NCBI RefSeq assembly: GCF_018687715.1
Contig: NC_056765.1
Span: 16,505,001 to 16,569,000 of the forward strand
Origin: Carya illinoinensis
Taxonomy: Eukaryota > Streptophyta > Magnoliopsida > Fagales > Juglandaceae
Direction of reading: 5' to 3'
DNA length: 64,000 nt
Position 1 is the first letter of the stretch, and each line of letters begins with the position of its first letter. The notes beneath the pieces are model-generated. The model did no database searches and was not told where the DNA came from. It worked only from the letters and a program-made list of their open reading frames with translations. This document shows, piece by piece, positions 35,174 through 46,372 of the stretch. A program made the position numbers and the translations under genes.

Positions 35174-36386
35174 CTGTAATTACTCCAGCATCATGGGTCG
35201 CTGGTGCCTCATCATCCACCTCTCCGGGTGTGACAGCATAAACCCGGGCTTGCACTGCTTGTCTCGGGTTGGTTCTTCCACCGCGTCTACCTCCACGGCT
35301 TCCTTGAACTGGTCTTGGACACTCTCGAGCAAAGTGACCCTGCTGGCCACAATTATAACATCGAGCCCCACCAAAAGGGCACTCACCCACATGGGCTCTA
35401 TTGCAAACTCCACAAACTGGCACTCACCCTCCCATACGAACACCTGAGGACGCTTGCGGTCAAGTTCCGGTCCGCTGAACAAATTTCTGTGGCGAACCCG
35501 GGCTACTTCCTTCACCAGAAAAACTTCGCCTCTTATGCCCTGGAGGGGAGCCCATACTCAGATTATTCTCTTGCTCAATAAGGGTGGCCACATCCACTAA
35601 GTCCTGGAAAGTGGATATATGGTGACTGACCACCATACGGCGTATATTAGGGCGTAGTCCCTCCTGGAAACGCTCAGCTCGCATCTCCTCTGTGGCGATA
35701 AGGTGGGGAGCAAATCGCCCAAGTTCTATGAATCTCCAGGCGTACTGTTCCACTGTCATGCCCCCTTGGACCAAATTTGAGAACTCTCTTGCCTTTTGCT
35801 TCCTTACCGATGCGGGAAAGAAGCGGTCGTTAAATTCTTTCTTGAAGCGCTGCCAGGTCACAGCAGCGAAAGATCCCAATTCTGATTCCAGCATCACCCT
35901 CTTGGTATCACACCAATCAGACGCGGTACCTTGCAATAGATAGCTGGCGTAGAGTACCTGTTGTGCCTCGGTACAACCACACACCTCAAATGTTCTTTCC
36001 AGGTCTTTGATCCATTTTCCAGCTTGAAGTGGATCCTCTTCTCCAGTAAAGTGTGGAGTTCTATGCGCCAAGAAGCGCTCATAGGTGCATCCGGCTTGCA
36101 GCATGCTACTAGATCCTCCTGGATACAGCCAAGGCCCTCCCTGATGTGGCCAAGGACCTCCTGGTTGTGGCCAAAACCCTCCTTGTTGCGGACAAGGCCC
36201 TCCTTGTGGTGGCCAGGGACCCCCTTGTTGTTGCCAAGGTCCTCCTTGTTGTGGCCAAGGCCCTGTCTGCTGTGGCCTAATATTCTGCTGCATAAACTCC
36301 GTCATCTGCCGTATTGCCTGGGCTATGGAGTCATCTCTTGAGGTATTGTCCCATGGCTCCTGAGTAGACTTCCTTGGTCTCACCAT
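35174..36386 (-). pseudogene. Tekay Gag with zinc knuckle
   Basis: Starts at ATG 36384-36386 (MVRPRKSTQEPWD); the upstream open frame is a U-rich leader and not protein-like. After a region of GGPWPQQ-type repeats comes the gag domain (FTGEEDPLQAGKWIKDLERT, WQRFKKEFNDRFFPASVRKQ, EQYAWRFIELGRFAP). A zinc knuckle, CYNCGQQGHFAREC, follows, preceded by a second Cys pair (VCGVCNRAHVGECPF). Two TGA codons, at 35460-35462 and 35424-35426, are the only breaks. Confidence 0.9.
36128..36270 (-). repeat. 21-bp minisatellite inside Tekay gag
   Basis: About seven imperfect 21-bp units (caaggccctccttgttgtgg type on the plus strand) encode a seven-residue repeat close to GGPWPQQ. The repeat lies before the gag domain. 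Confidence 0.85.
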
Positions 36387-36422
36387 TTTTTTTTTCCTGC
36401 CACAACACAACTCTTGACCCTC

Positions 36423-36647
36423 CTTTAAGAAAACAAATAAAACTATTATAAAACCAAAAAACCAAAACCAACACCACACAGCAAGAAACAAAAGAAACCA
36501 GCATGCAAAAACATAACCAAATAAATAAAAACAAGCAAACAAGTTCAAACAAATAAAACAAATTAAATAACTTTACTTAACATAATTTTTAAAACACAAC
36601 TTAAAAAAAAAGCATTCTGGTACTACCTACGGGACATATGGTTTTAC
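36423..36647 (-). other. Candidate leader intron of Tekay element
   Basis: On the minus strand a 225-nt, U-rich stretch begins GTAAAACC after ctctgg and ends ttcttaaag before gagggtc. It contains several ATG triplets, and the leader on either side has none before the gag start. Splicing would therefore leave the gag ATG as the first start codon. This is weaker than the gag-protease intron because there is no reading frame to test. Confidence 0.35.
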
Positions 36648-36660
36648 CCAGAGCCAAACC

Positions 36661-36672
36661 GCTCTGATACCA
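36661..36672 (-). other. Primer binding site of Tekay element
   Basis: tggtatcagagc on the minus strand, the tRNA-iMet complement, two bases from the LTR. Confidence 0.85.
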
Positions 36673-36674
36673 CC

Positions 36675-38857
36675 TGTGACGCCCCCAAATCCCCACGCAC
36701 GGACACGGGGAAATCGAGACGTCCGGATGATGACATCACGGGTCACCACCCTAACGACGTGTGCCAAGTGTGTGTAAAAAGCGACGAATGTGCACGAGGT
36801 ATACGCAGCGAAAAGCAAAGTCAATAACTAAGTACCAGAATTTTTCTTAATATAATACAAGCTGTTTAAAACATATATAAATAAAATATTACCAAACACA
36901 AATATAGTTCAAAAGCCAAATACAAAACATAAACCAACTCAGAACTCCGGCGGAGCCGCATCCTCGAGCTCAGCCTCCTCCTCCTCCTCGAACTCTGCAC
37001 CAAAATCTACGGAACCAAAAATGGTACCACAGGTAAGTAAAATCCAAATACTACTAGATAAAAACATATTAAACTCAACAATATGCATGCAAGAAAAACC
37101 AATGCACATGTCCCGCAAAACCATAATTTTTACCACGCATGACAAAAACTCATTTGGCCCACAAAACATATCCTTAAAAGCCACGCCTCGCCATTATCCC
37201 AGATAATGGCCCAAACCACCATTTTCCCAGAAAATGGATCACAAACCAATCCTCGCCATTTTCCCAGAAAATGGCCCACTAACCAAACCATCATAGCACC
37301 GTAGGCGGGAATCGCAGGCGGGACTCTACCACCATCCCTGCTCACCACCGTCCCTACGCATGCCTCTGAATCAAGCCAAATAAATCCAATTATGCATGCA
37401 CCATGATCTCCCTTAGGGATCATCCGCACACCCTGGCTCTATGCCACACCGCAGGTAACGACCACGCATGTGACACCTAAACGAGTGATGCCCAGACTCG
37501 CGCCCCGCACGTACCTGGCCAGACCATCCTCTAGTCCCCGCCACTCTAGGGACCACGGAGTCGACACGACAGCGTTACCGTATCGTGCGATCCGGATGTC
37601 ACCCTGTGACAACCCAGGGGATGTCACTCAGTATTATCCACTCCCGAGTGACCAGAGGAGCTCCACCGAGATAATAACCCATCCTGGCTTGGGCTCGTGT
37701 AACACACACACCCAAAAACCATTTACGCCAACAAAAGGGATTTTCTCAAATAAAATAAAATGCACATATACCCAATATGCAACTCATGCCTCATGGCTCA
37801 AATAAATCAAGCAATCACAAACAACCAAAACCAAGCACTCCATCCTCAATCCATCCGACCCCCGAACTCCTCGGACTCAGTCCGGAATCAGCCAACCAAC
37901 AACAATAATTTATTGTAAGAGCAAAATATATTTAAATATAAAATTAGAGGTTGGAAAATACTTCCAGCGCTATATGGTATTTTTAGAAAGCTCGCGGCGT
38001 TGCAAAAGGCGGAAGGAAAGCAACATAACAGTGAAAATTCACTGTGGCCGTGGGTCGTAAAATACCCACTTTTGAACGGGGACAAACCAAGGCTTGGGAT
38101 TGATAGGGAATGGTCTAAGGATGATTATGAAGCTATTGGAAGTGGTGGTTGGCCGTGGGTGGCGGCGAAAACGGTGGTTGATGGCCGGATTTCCCAAAAT
38201 GGAAAGCTAGCTCGTGGGAGCTGTTCCGGTGGCTATTAGAGGCCGGAAATGGGTGGGTTAGGACGGCAAGGAACCGGTGATGAAGTGGTGAAGAGGTGGT
38301 GGCCGAAGGTGGAGTGACGGCGGCGGATCGGGGCAAAATCCGTGGGGCTTTGTTGGGCGTTTTCCGGCCAAACGGCTGGCCGGATGGGGCTGGGGTTCGG
38401 TGGAGTGGTGCGCCGGAGGGAGGGGGTTCGACCGGTGGGGGTGGTGTCGACCACGATGGCCGGACGGCGGTGGGTCGGGGCTGAGGTTGTTTCCGGCGTG
38501 GGAGAGGAGAGAGAGAGAGACGATCGGGGGGGTTACGCGCGGGAAGGAAAGAAAAGGAAGAAGAAAAAGGAAAAGAAGGAAAAAAGAAAAAAAAGAAAAG
38601 AAAAAAAAAAGAGAGAAAGGAAAAAGGGAAAAGAAAAGATGTAGGAAAGAAATGAGGTCCAATCCTCACTCTGGAAAACAAAACAAAACCGCCGAAAACG
38701 AGATTAAAAACCGTAAAACGACTAAATAAATAAAACATAACATCCAACAATTAAAAACCAATTTTAAAATGCAATAATTTAAAATAAATAAACCAATATA
38801 TTGATTAAATTAAAAACAACCCTTCAGTGAAAATACACACAAAAGCGGGTCATCACA
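36675..38857 (-). repeat. Tekay right (5') LTR
   Basis: 2,183 bp, uninterrupted, followed by gcttt at 38858-38862. It shows what the left LTR looked like before the nested insertion. Confidence 0.94.
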
Positions 38858-41170
38858 GCTTTCATCCTCCACAAAGCCTTCCATAATCTATGTTGTCTCC
38901 CCCTCGAAGAAGACTCTGTTGTATTGGAACCCACTTGTGCCATAATAAATTTGTAACGACTTTTTACTGAAAATTGTCCACTCCTTTCTTGACTCCATAT
39001 CAATTTATCAGTTGTTCCTTCAAGAAAAATCAAAACTTTGTTTATATCAACCACCACCATTGGATTAAAGAGAGTTCTAATTTTTGGAAAATCCCACATC
39101 CTTGTTTCCTTATCAATAATAGAATCCACAATAGCCTCTCTATCTTGCACTTGTAAACCAAACTCTTGAGCCAAATTCGTATGCCCTAGAAGCCACTGAT
39201 TTTTCATTACTGTGCAGTCTTACCATCTCCAATTCGCCATCTATAGCCCTCCCTCAACCATTTCTTAGCTTCCCAAATACCTCACCAAGTATAAGATGGG
39301 CAGTTTCCCAATCTAGACTCCAAAAAACTGGTCTTAGAAAAATATCTAGCCTTGAGAATTTTGTATAACACAGAATTAGTATTTTGTAGCAATCTCCTAC
39401 CTTGTTTTGCAAGAAGAGCAAGGTTAAAAATTATGAGCTGCTTAAACCCCATACCTCCTCTAAATTTCCCTTCACACATATTGTTCCAGCTAATCCAGTG
39501 AATCCTTCTCTCCCCATTCTTTTGTCCCCACCAAAATCTAGCCATCAACCCTTCCAGCTCTGAATAGAAACTTGAAGGTAAAAGAAAACAACTCATAGAA
39601 TAAGTGGGAATGGATAAGGCAACAGCTTTTAGTAAAATCTCCTTACCCCTTTGAGACAATAGTGTTTCCTTCCAACTTTGCAATTTTTGCCATACCCATT
39701 GCTTAATAGATTGAAAAGCCCTTGTTTTTGATCTACCAACAATTGGAGGTAGTCGAAGATATTTCTCATATTGCTGAATTTCACCATTACCCCATAGCAA
39801 CCGAATCTCTTTCCTTACTTCCCTACTCACATTACTACTAAAAACCATGGATGTTTTTTTCCATATTAATTTTCTACCTTGAAACACTCTCATAAATTGA
39901 TAGGACAGCTTGAACTCTCCTATTCTCCTCAGCTTCAACCTTACAAAAGATAACACTATCGTCTGCGAAAAGCAAATGATTAATGTTTGGAGCACCCCTA
40001 CAAATTTTAATCTCAGAGATATCCCTCCTTATACCTATTGCATTCAACAAAGAAGTGAGCCCTTCAGTACAAAGAAAGAAAAGATAATGGGACAACAGGT
40101 CCCTTGTCTCAACCCCTACTAGGAATAATTGGTCCCTTCGGCTCCCCATTAACCAAGACAGAAAAAGAGACCGTTAACTTTAGAGATCAATTTATAAGCC
40201 ATATTACAAAGACTAATGGGCCTATAATCAGAAACCACAATGTGATTTTTCTTCCTAGGAATGAGAGTGATAAAAGTATGATGGAGGGAGCTAGGAAAGA
40301 CACCTGAATTTAGTGCTAGCAAAATAGCTTCAAGAATAGAAGAGCCCACCACGTGCCAATATTGCTGAAAAAAAGCCGGGGACATCCCATCTGGACCAGG
40401 AGCTTTGGATGGATTCATTTCAGCCAAGGCATTATGGACTTCAGCTTCAGTATAACTCTACCGCAAACCCTCATTCATGACTGAAGTAACTCTATCTGCA
40501 ACGGACTCAAGAAACCCACAATCTCCACTTGGACTTGAACTTGTAAACAGGTGCTCAAAATATTGTAGGAGAACCCTATCCCGCTACTCACCATACTGCC
40601 AAATCCCTTCCCCATCCTGAATTTTTACCAATCTATTTTTCCTCCTCCTCTAAGATGCCTTCATATGAAAGTAGTTAGAATTTTTGTCCCCATCTTTGAG
40701 CCACAAAGCCTTGGACCTTTGCCTCCACATTACCTCATCCCTTTCCATCCATTTCTGCACCTCCTCTCTAGCCCTCTCATGATCTTCTTTTTGTTCACCT
40801 ACTAGATCAGAAGCATGCAACAATTCCACATCTTGTCTTACCAATCGTAACTGCTTTTAAACATTACCAAAACAATGTTTATTCCAATTATGTAACTGAC
40901 TTCCACACTCCCTTATCTTATCCATTAGACCGAGCATACTACTTCCCTCATTCCCTTGCCTCCATGTAGACCTTATAATATCTTCACAAGCCTTCTCCCC
41001 TATCCACATCTCTTCAAACCTGAATTGACGTCTACCCCATATAACACCCCCATCCCCTTCAGTATTCACCCAAATAGGAAGGTGATCAGAATAAGCTTCC
41101 ACCCCATGTATCACAGAAGCAGAGGAAACTTATTTAAACTCTCTAAATTTCCTCACAACAGTGCCAAATG
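38858..41170 (-). mobile_element. L1-type LINE, 5' part (endonuclease end, reverse transcriptase)
   Basis: In minus-strand order: the end of the endonuclease domain at 40857-41114 (EAYSDHLPIWVNTEG); a linker ([20 protein letters not shown]); RT pieces at 40149-40427 (NPSKAPGPDGMSPAFFQQYW; YRPISLCNMAYKLISK) and 39874-40149 (HLLFADDSVIFCK, the catalytic F-A-D-D box); the post-RT region at 39282-39995 (FLLPSSFYSELEGLMARFWW); and the start of the zinc-binding region at 38858-39207 (DKLIWSQERSGQFSVKSRY). Frame changes and stops separate the pieces. The 5' end is truncated, and no N-terminal endonuclease or ORF1 is seen. The Tekay element is inserted after RLWKALWRMK, and the same reading resumes at 22661. 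Confidence 0.9.
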
Positions 41171-42200
41171 AACATCAATAATCACCTATAGAAAATTCAT
41201 ATCACTTGAATAAATCTCCGATTGAATAGATTTCTCTTATTTACACATAAAATACCTATTTTAATACCTCAAACCAAAAAATTCTTATAATTCCTAACAT
41301 ATCATCATTTTTCCAAATCCATCAATATCCACTTATTCGAATTCATACTGTAAAACATAATTGAATAACTATTCTGTTTAACACAAAAAAATCAATGAAT
41401 ACCGATATTTTAAAATATTTAAAATACTAATAACTTATTATAAAATAGTAGAATGCTTTAACCTTTTTAAAATCCAATAACATAAGTCGTGAAAACCTTC
41501 CCACCTAAAAATATGTTTACTTTCTTATAATTAACATAGTTATTCAAATTTACAAGAAATCTAAAAATACCCTTATCATTTACATATTCTTAACATATTC
41601 CTATATTTTATAAATATAATATTAAAAGTATAATTATGTCAAAATCTATTAAAATAAACAATACCATTTCATTTAATCAGATTTAAAGCAAAAGAATTAT
41701 AAGGTTAAAATTTACTCTTGAAACCAAAATAGTAAAAATCTATACTTAATAACATAATTTAAAATCTTTAAATATTTTCAGTAAAAAGAATAAAATTTCA
41801 GCGCTACCATGAATTAAAACTCAGTCCACTTAAAGACAACGTTAAGCCCAAACCACTTTTAAGTATTATAATAGTGAAACTAAAACATTAACAACTCTTG
41901 CATGAAAACCAAACGTTAAAAGCAACTCAACGTAATAAAAACATTTCTAAAACTAGACAGTTGGGCAGCGGCTTACAGAGATGAAGAAGGATAGCAACTG
42001 AAAACTGGCAGTGGGTGGGTCGACAGTGACAAACGGCTGAAAAACAGAGAGAAAAACAGTGATGAGTGAGAGAGCACGAAGAGAGAGAAGAATACTTTGG
42101 GTGGCCGAAACATACCCAATGAAAGAAGAAGAAGCAGTGGCACTAATCGATGGAGGTTGAGTTTATGGGGCTTCCAAGCTCGGCTAAGAATGGCGGCTAA
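41171..42200. other. Intergenic or decayed LTR sequence
   Basis: AT-rich without coding frames to about 41950, then purine-rich (gagagagaaaaacagtgatg and similar). This resembles the leader end of a decayed Gypsy LTR on the minus strand, but there is no boundary and no partner. Confidence 0.35.
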
Positions 42201-42869
42201 CAGGTTTGAGATCCACAGTTAGTTTGTGACCAACGGTGGGGAAAGCAGGTGCTCTGTTTTCTTGTTAAGAAACAGAGGTTGTTAGTGTTTTGGAAAGGCC
42301 CGGCTGTGGTGGTGCTGCTACAGTTCCAGGCGGACACAAGGTCAGCGACTGCAGCCCTTACTTGCGTTGTGGTGGAGCTGAGAAAGAGAGGAAAACAGAG
42401 AGAGATGAAATAGAGAGAACACGGCGTGCGGAAGAGAAACGGAGAAAAGGCTATGCGCTTACCGAGAGGAAAAACAACAGGGGAAATGCGTAGTGCTGGA
42501 TGGAACCTTCCATGCAAAAGGAGACGACGTCAAGGTGATGATGACGAGGTTAGGTTTCCGACATGCAAGGGGCTGAAAGCACAACATGTGCTCTGTTTTT
42601 CTTGCATAAAGAAAACAGAGGTTGTTGGCTTGGCTTTCGGGTGCTAATGCTCAGTTAGTGGTGAGGCTAGAGGTGCAGGGGCAGCACGGTGGAGGATTAT
42701 GGATTGTAGGCTTGCATCTTCTGTCGTGCTGGAGAGAACTCGGCAGTTGTTTTCCCTTCGAAGTTGTTGTGCTGCGAGATGGGGGCGGCGTTGTCGTTAT
42801 GGCAAGGGACAAGGTGGTAGAAATTTTGTCGAGGGGCTGGGCAATGGGGGGTACAAGTTTCCCACCATG
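42201..42869. other. GC-richer non-coding block with two related stem-loops
   Basis: Two similar segments (about 42247-42300 and 42587-42640) share gtgctctgttttcttg ... aaacagaggttgtt. In each, ctctgttt and aaacagag form a hairpin. Frames on both strands are compositional, and no product is recognised. Confidence 0.4.
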
Positions 42870-43313
42870 GTGTTGTTGCGCCTTTGTTTGTCCAAAAATC
42901 ACATAAGACGATAGAGAGACAATATTTAAGTGGTTCGGCAACTTGCCTATGTCCACTAAAGCGGAAACTCAGTATTTTCAATATGTTTGTACAAAATTAC
43001 AAACACTCATAAACAAGCTCTCTATCTCTCAAATGGCCTCTGTTCTGGGTTTTCCGAGAACCTAAATTTTGCCCAGCCCTCTGCCTTGATCTCTCACCGC
43101 AGTGAGGATGATTTTCACCATTGCAAATGATCTCCTTTTATAGGAGAAGCCCACCTAACGTAGCCACCATAGTTGACAACCAAGAAATTTCCAGTAGCTT
43201 TCCTTGACTGTTGAGGGGCTGCTGCAGCTTTCTTGGACTAGTGGGAAGCTTCATTCGGTGGGTGGGTGGCTGCAAACTCAAATGGCAACTCACACTTGGG
43301 GATTTTCCAACAA
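42870..43313 (-). repeat. 3' LTR of a degenerate Tork-like Copia element
   Basis: On the minus strand it starts tgttggaaaatcccc at 43313 and has a tataaaag box (43135-43142) and typical LTR text (ctttagtggacataggc; aagttgccgaaccac). A purine-rich ggagggggtgat precedes it as polypurine tract. The other end, near 42870, is approximate, and no target duplication could be confirmed. Confidence 0.55.
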
Positions 43314-44477
43314 TCACCCCCTCCACCTAAGTGTGCCATACTAGGATGCTACAAACGGTTTCATCCTTAAAATGATTGCATTCTCTCATTGGAATGCTTG
43401 TTAGCCATGAGAGATTTCCGCTATCAAATGCATCTGCAAGTACGTCTTCAAATGGATGTCTAGATGCCTCTTCAAATGCATCTTTAAATGCATCAGCATC
43501 GTCTACATCCACGGAGGTTGTAAGGGATTTTCTTCAGAGGAGATTTACAAGTGCTTTATTGCACAATCTCAACTCTCTAGGATTTTTCTTTCGCTCGAGT
43601 CCATGAGTCCGCACTCATGTAAACCTTGAGCAAACTGAGCTTCGCTCGAGCCACAGCTGAGCGAACAATCTGCCTGGTGCCTTTACAGCTTTCAAACCAG
43701 GCTCCATAATCCTACAATCACACCAATCTCGAACTTGGAGACTGGTTCTCAACATGCTAGCCTCTATCTCTAGCATGATCCCTTATCATCTTTGGAATTT
43801 TACAGCTCATGTCTTCAAATTAGAAGACTAACTAAAGTGATGCATAACTTTAGTTTATCATGTACAGTACCCTTAATCAACACATCTATATAGGGCAACA
43901 CATCTCCCACTGCACTGGGAATCAGTGGTCTCGCACGGACCTTGACACATATCAGAGAACTTGTTGCTGAGGTCTCCATCTCTGATTTGGGTGACTGACT
44001 CATCATCCTGCTGCTAACATATCCTGTCTTCAGTCGATGTGCCCATCTTGTGTGCAGTCTCTGCTATCTTTGACTTGCATAATCTTCATTCTTGCAAGAT
44101 TTTTCTTCATACTGTAGTTCACTACCTTCATTCAGCAGGATATAATTTAAGGTAGTAACCATCATGGAGGTCTGATCGTCTTAACAGTCATGCAGTCATC
44201 AACTTTAGTTGTAGATATCCCTGGAACATCTGACGTTTTGTTCCCATCTCTCACACCTTTGCTTCATGTCGTAGTCTAGGGAGATTTCTTCAAGTTTAGA
44301 TGAGGAAAAGTAAAATTGAGTTCCTTTAACTTCCCCATCTAATTCACACAACCATTACCACAAGCTAAGACCAATGAATCATTCGTGACCTTCCATGCCT
44401 TTTTGAGAAAACACTATTGAATGACTGCTATCTTCAAGTTGTATTTAATAGCATTGTGCACTGCAAGAAATGCAACG
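43314..44477 (-). pseudogene. Degenerate Copia internal region (protease remains and unassigned sequence)
   Basis: Near 44400-44477 the minus strand continues the gag knuckle region of 45826-46370 into a decayed protease lead-in (VTEEIHGVAFLAVHN across the solo LTR). The rest, including a frame at 43815-44006 (VGDVLPYIDVLIKGTVHDKL), probably comes from the 3' end of the element. Integrase and RT are missing. Motifs gctcgag occur at 43592 and 43645. Confidence 0.45.
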
Positions 44478-44482
44478 CCATG
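44478..44482. repeat. Target-site duplication ccatg (left) of solo LTR
   Basis: ccatg here and at 45821-45825. Joining the flanks gives continuous host-element sequence. Confidence 0.8.
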
Positions 44483-45820
44483 TGTTGAATCTAAGGTTTC
44501 AAGATTTGTGTAATTATATATCTACACATGGATTTTGATGATAACAAATGAATTCAAATAATAAAGGAGTCTCAAGCTCAAGTTGTCTACACAATGGAGT
44601 CAAGCACATAAAGGAAACAAGCATGAGCAAGAAGGGAACAAGTTCACATTAAAGTCATAGAGTAATGTTGTAAATATCTTAAAAATTCAAAATTAGGATT
44701 AAGACTCAAAATTAATATTTTATCATAAAGCATTAAAATGCATTTTTCACATGTGCATGAATACTTTGAAAATTATATTTGAAAATTTTGAAAGATGATT
44801 GATTGTCATCTTTCACATGTGCATACCTTGATTAAAGGGTTGAACTTTGAAAATATTAAAGATGATTGATTGTCATCTTTCACATGTGCATGTTTTATTT
44901 GAATATTTTCAAAAGTGATTGATGCTTTTTTTGACTTATGCAAAAGGTAGATGATTTTGTTTGAAAAATTTGAAAAGTAAAGTGTGCTCATTTTGTCATA
45001 TGCAAAAAGTAAAAGATTAGGTTTGAATTTTTTGAAAAGTAAAGTGTGCTCCTTTTGTCATATGCCAAAAGTAAAAGATTAGGTTTGAAGTTTTTGAAAA
45101 ATGAATGATGTTGTCTTTGACAATTGAAAAAGAAGAACCTTTTATTTGAATTTTTTGAAAAAGTGAATGATGTTGTCTTTGACACGTGAATTTTTTTAAA
45201 TTTGAATATGAAGTCTCATATGCCTATAAATAGATCATTTGAGAGCTTCACATTTACAACATCCAGAGCATACAATATTCATTCAAAGCTTTTATTATCT
45301 CTTCTCTAAGCATTGAGCCTTAATTCTTGTTCATTTTGAGAGATATAATTTGCGCTGTATTGTTCTTATTCCACTCATTGAGGAGTGTTTTCTGATAACC
45401 TACCCACTATCAGCTCTTGTATTAGTAAAAATGTGTATATAACCCTTGTGCGTGTAGAAAGTGTTCTACACAGGGAATAGTTGAATCACCACGTGTAAGG
45501 TGATTGTAAGTGTAGAGGCTGTTCTACACGGATCCTTTGTAGCGGTGTTATTCAAAGGTGTAATAGGTTTCTATCTCCACCTGAAGGAGGTTGAATAGTG
45601 AATTTGGAAATCCTCAAGGGGTAGCTTGAGGCAAGGACGTAGGCAGTGGGGCCGAACCTCGTTAACATACTGAGTTTACTTCTCTCTTACCCTTACTCTT
45701 TATATTTATTGCTATTTCGTATTTTGTTTATATTTTATATTGTATATTTGATTTATAATTGTTATTTTTTTTTAATACAACTCAATTCACCCCCCTCTTG
45801 TGTTAGTCATCTGGGCAACA
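44483..45820 (+). mobile_element. Solo LTR (Copia type), inserted in the degenerate Copia element
   Basis: 1,338 bp, tgttgaatctaagg ... gggcaaca, with matching ccatg flanks and no internal region. It has imperfect direct repeats of tgattgtcatctttcacatg (44800-44890) and agattaggtttgaa units (45013-45085). A tataaata box is at 45225-45232, and the end region ttcacccccctcttgtg is common in SIRE-like and related LTRs. It probably arose by recombination between two LTRs of one insertion. Confidence 0.85.
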
Positions 45821-45825
45821 CCATG

Positions 45826-46372
45826 TATTTCTTCAGTCACCATATTCACAGTATTATTTTTAGTTTTCTCCTGATTTTAACAGTCTCTTGTGGCCTGTCT
45901 TGCCACAATTTCTAGCGAGTCATTTGTTGTCTAGATCTTGACTTGCATCTACCCTTACTATCAACATTCAGGACCAACAAACTCGAGATCTTGCCAGAAT
46001 CTCTTCTGTGCACCTCTTCATCTAGGATAAGATCTCTTATATTAAGAAACTTCAACTTCGTCTTCTTTACATAATTACTCATAGCCATTCTCATGACCTC
46101 CCAACTTTTTGACCACAATGCCAAATGCTATTGGGCAACAATAGTACCTTCTGCCTTTTCTGAAGTTGAATTGTTTCTTCATCTGCACTTTGTTATTTGC
46201 AATTGGCTTTTCAAAGAAAGCCACAATGAGATCCGTTGCGGTTCTCCTCTTAATAACATTATGCTCCATGAGTTTGTATGACTGCCAAAACCTGCTGATA
46301 TAACAAGTTAATCAGCATTATCCAATGATCTGAAGTTCGCTCCTCAAACTTTACAATCCCAACTGGCTTAAA
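45826..46372 (-). pseudogene. Gag of degenerate Tork-like Copia element
   Basis: Pieces in several frames match the Copia UBN2 gag: VGIVKFEERTSDHWIMLINL near 46290-46372, FFEKPIANNKVQMKKQFN (46075-46269), and KSWEVMRMAMSNYVKKTKLK with ILDEEVHRRDSG (45912-46124). A decayed zinc knuckle (NCGKTGHKRL) lies near 45890. There are at least two frame shifts and several stops. Confidence 0.75.

Larger units (their letters stand above)
22662..38857 (-). mobile_element. Tekay-type chromovirus (Gypsy), complete, containing a nested element
   Basis: LTRs start tgtgacgccccc and end catcaca on the plus strand. The right LTR is 36675-38857 (2,183 bp). The left LTR (about 2,190 bp of its own sequence) is split by the Athila/Tat-type insertion. 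The primer site tggtatcagagc and a purine tract lie at the inner borders, and a gcttt duplication flanks it. On the minus strand the polyprotein runs gag, protease, RT, RNase H, integrase, chromodomain, the Gypsy/chromovirus order. LTRs differ by roughly 4% in the first 115 bases by eye. Confidence 0.95.
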
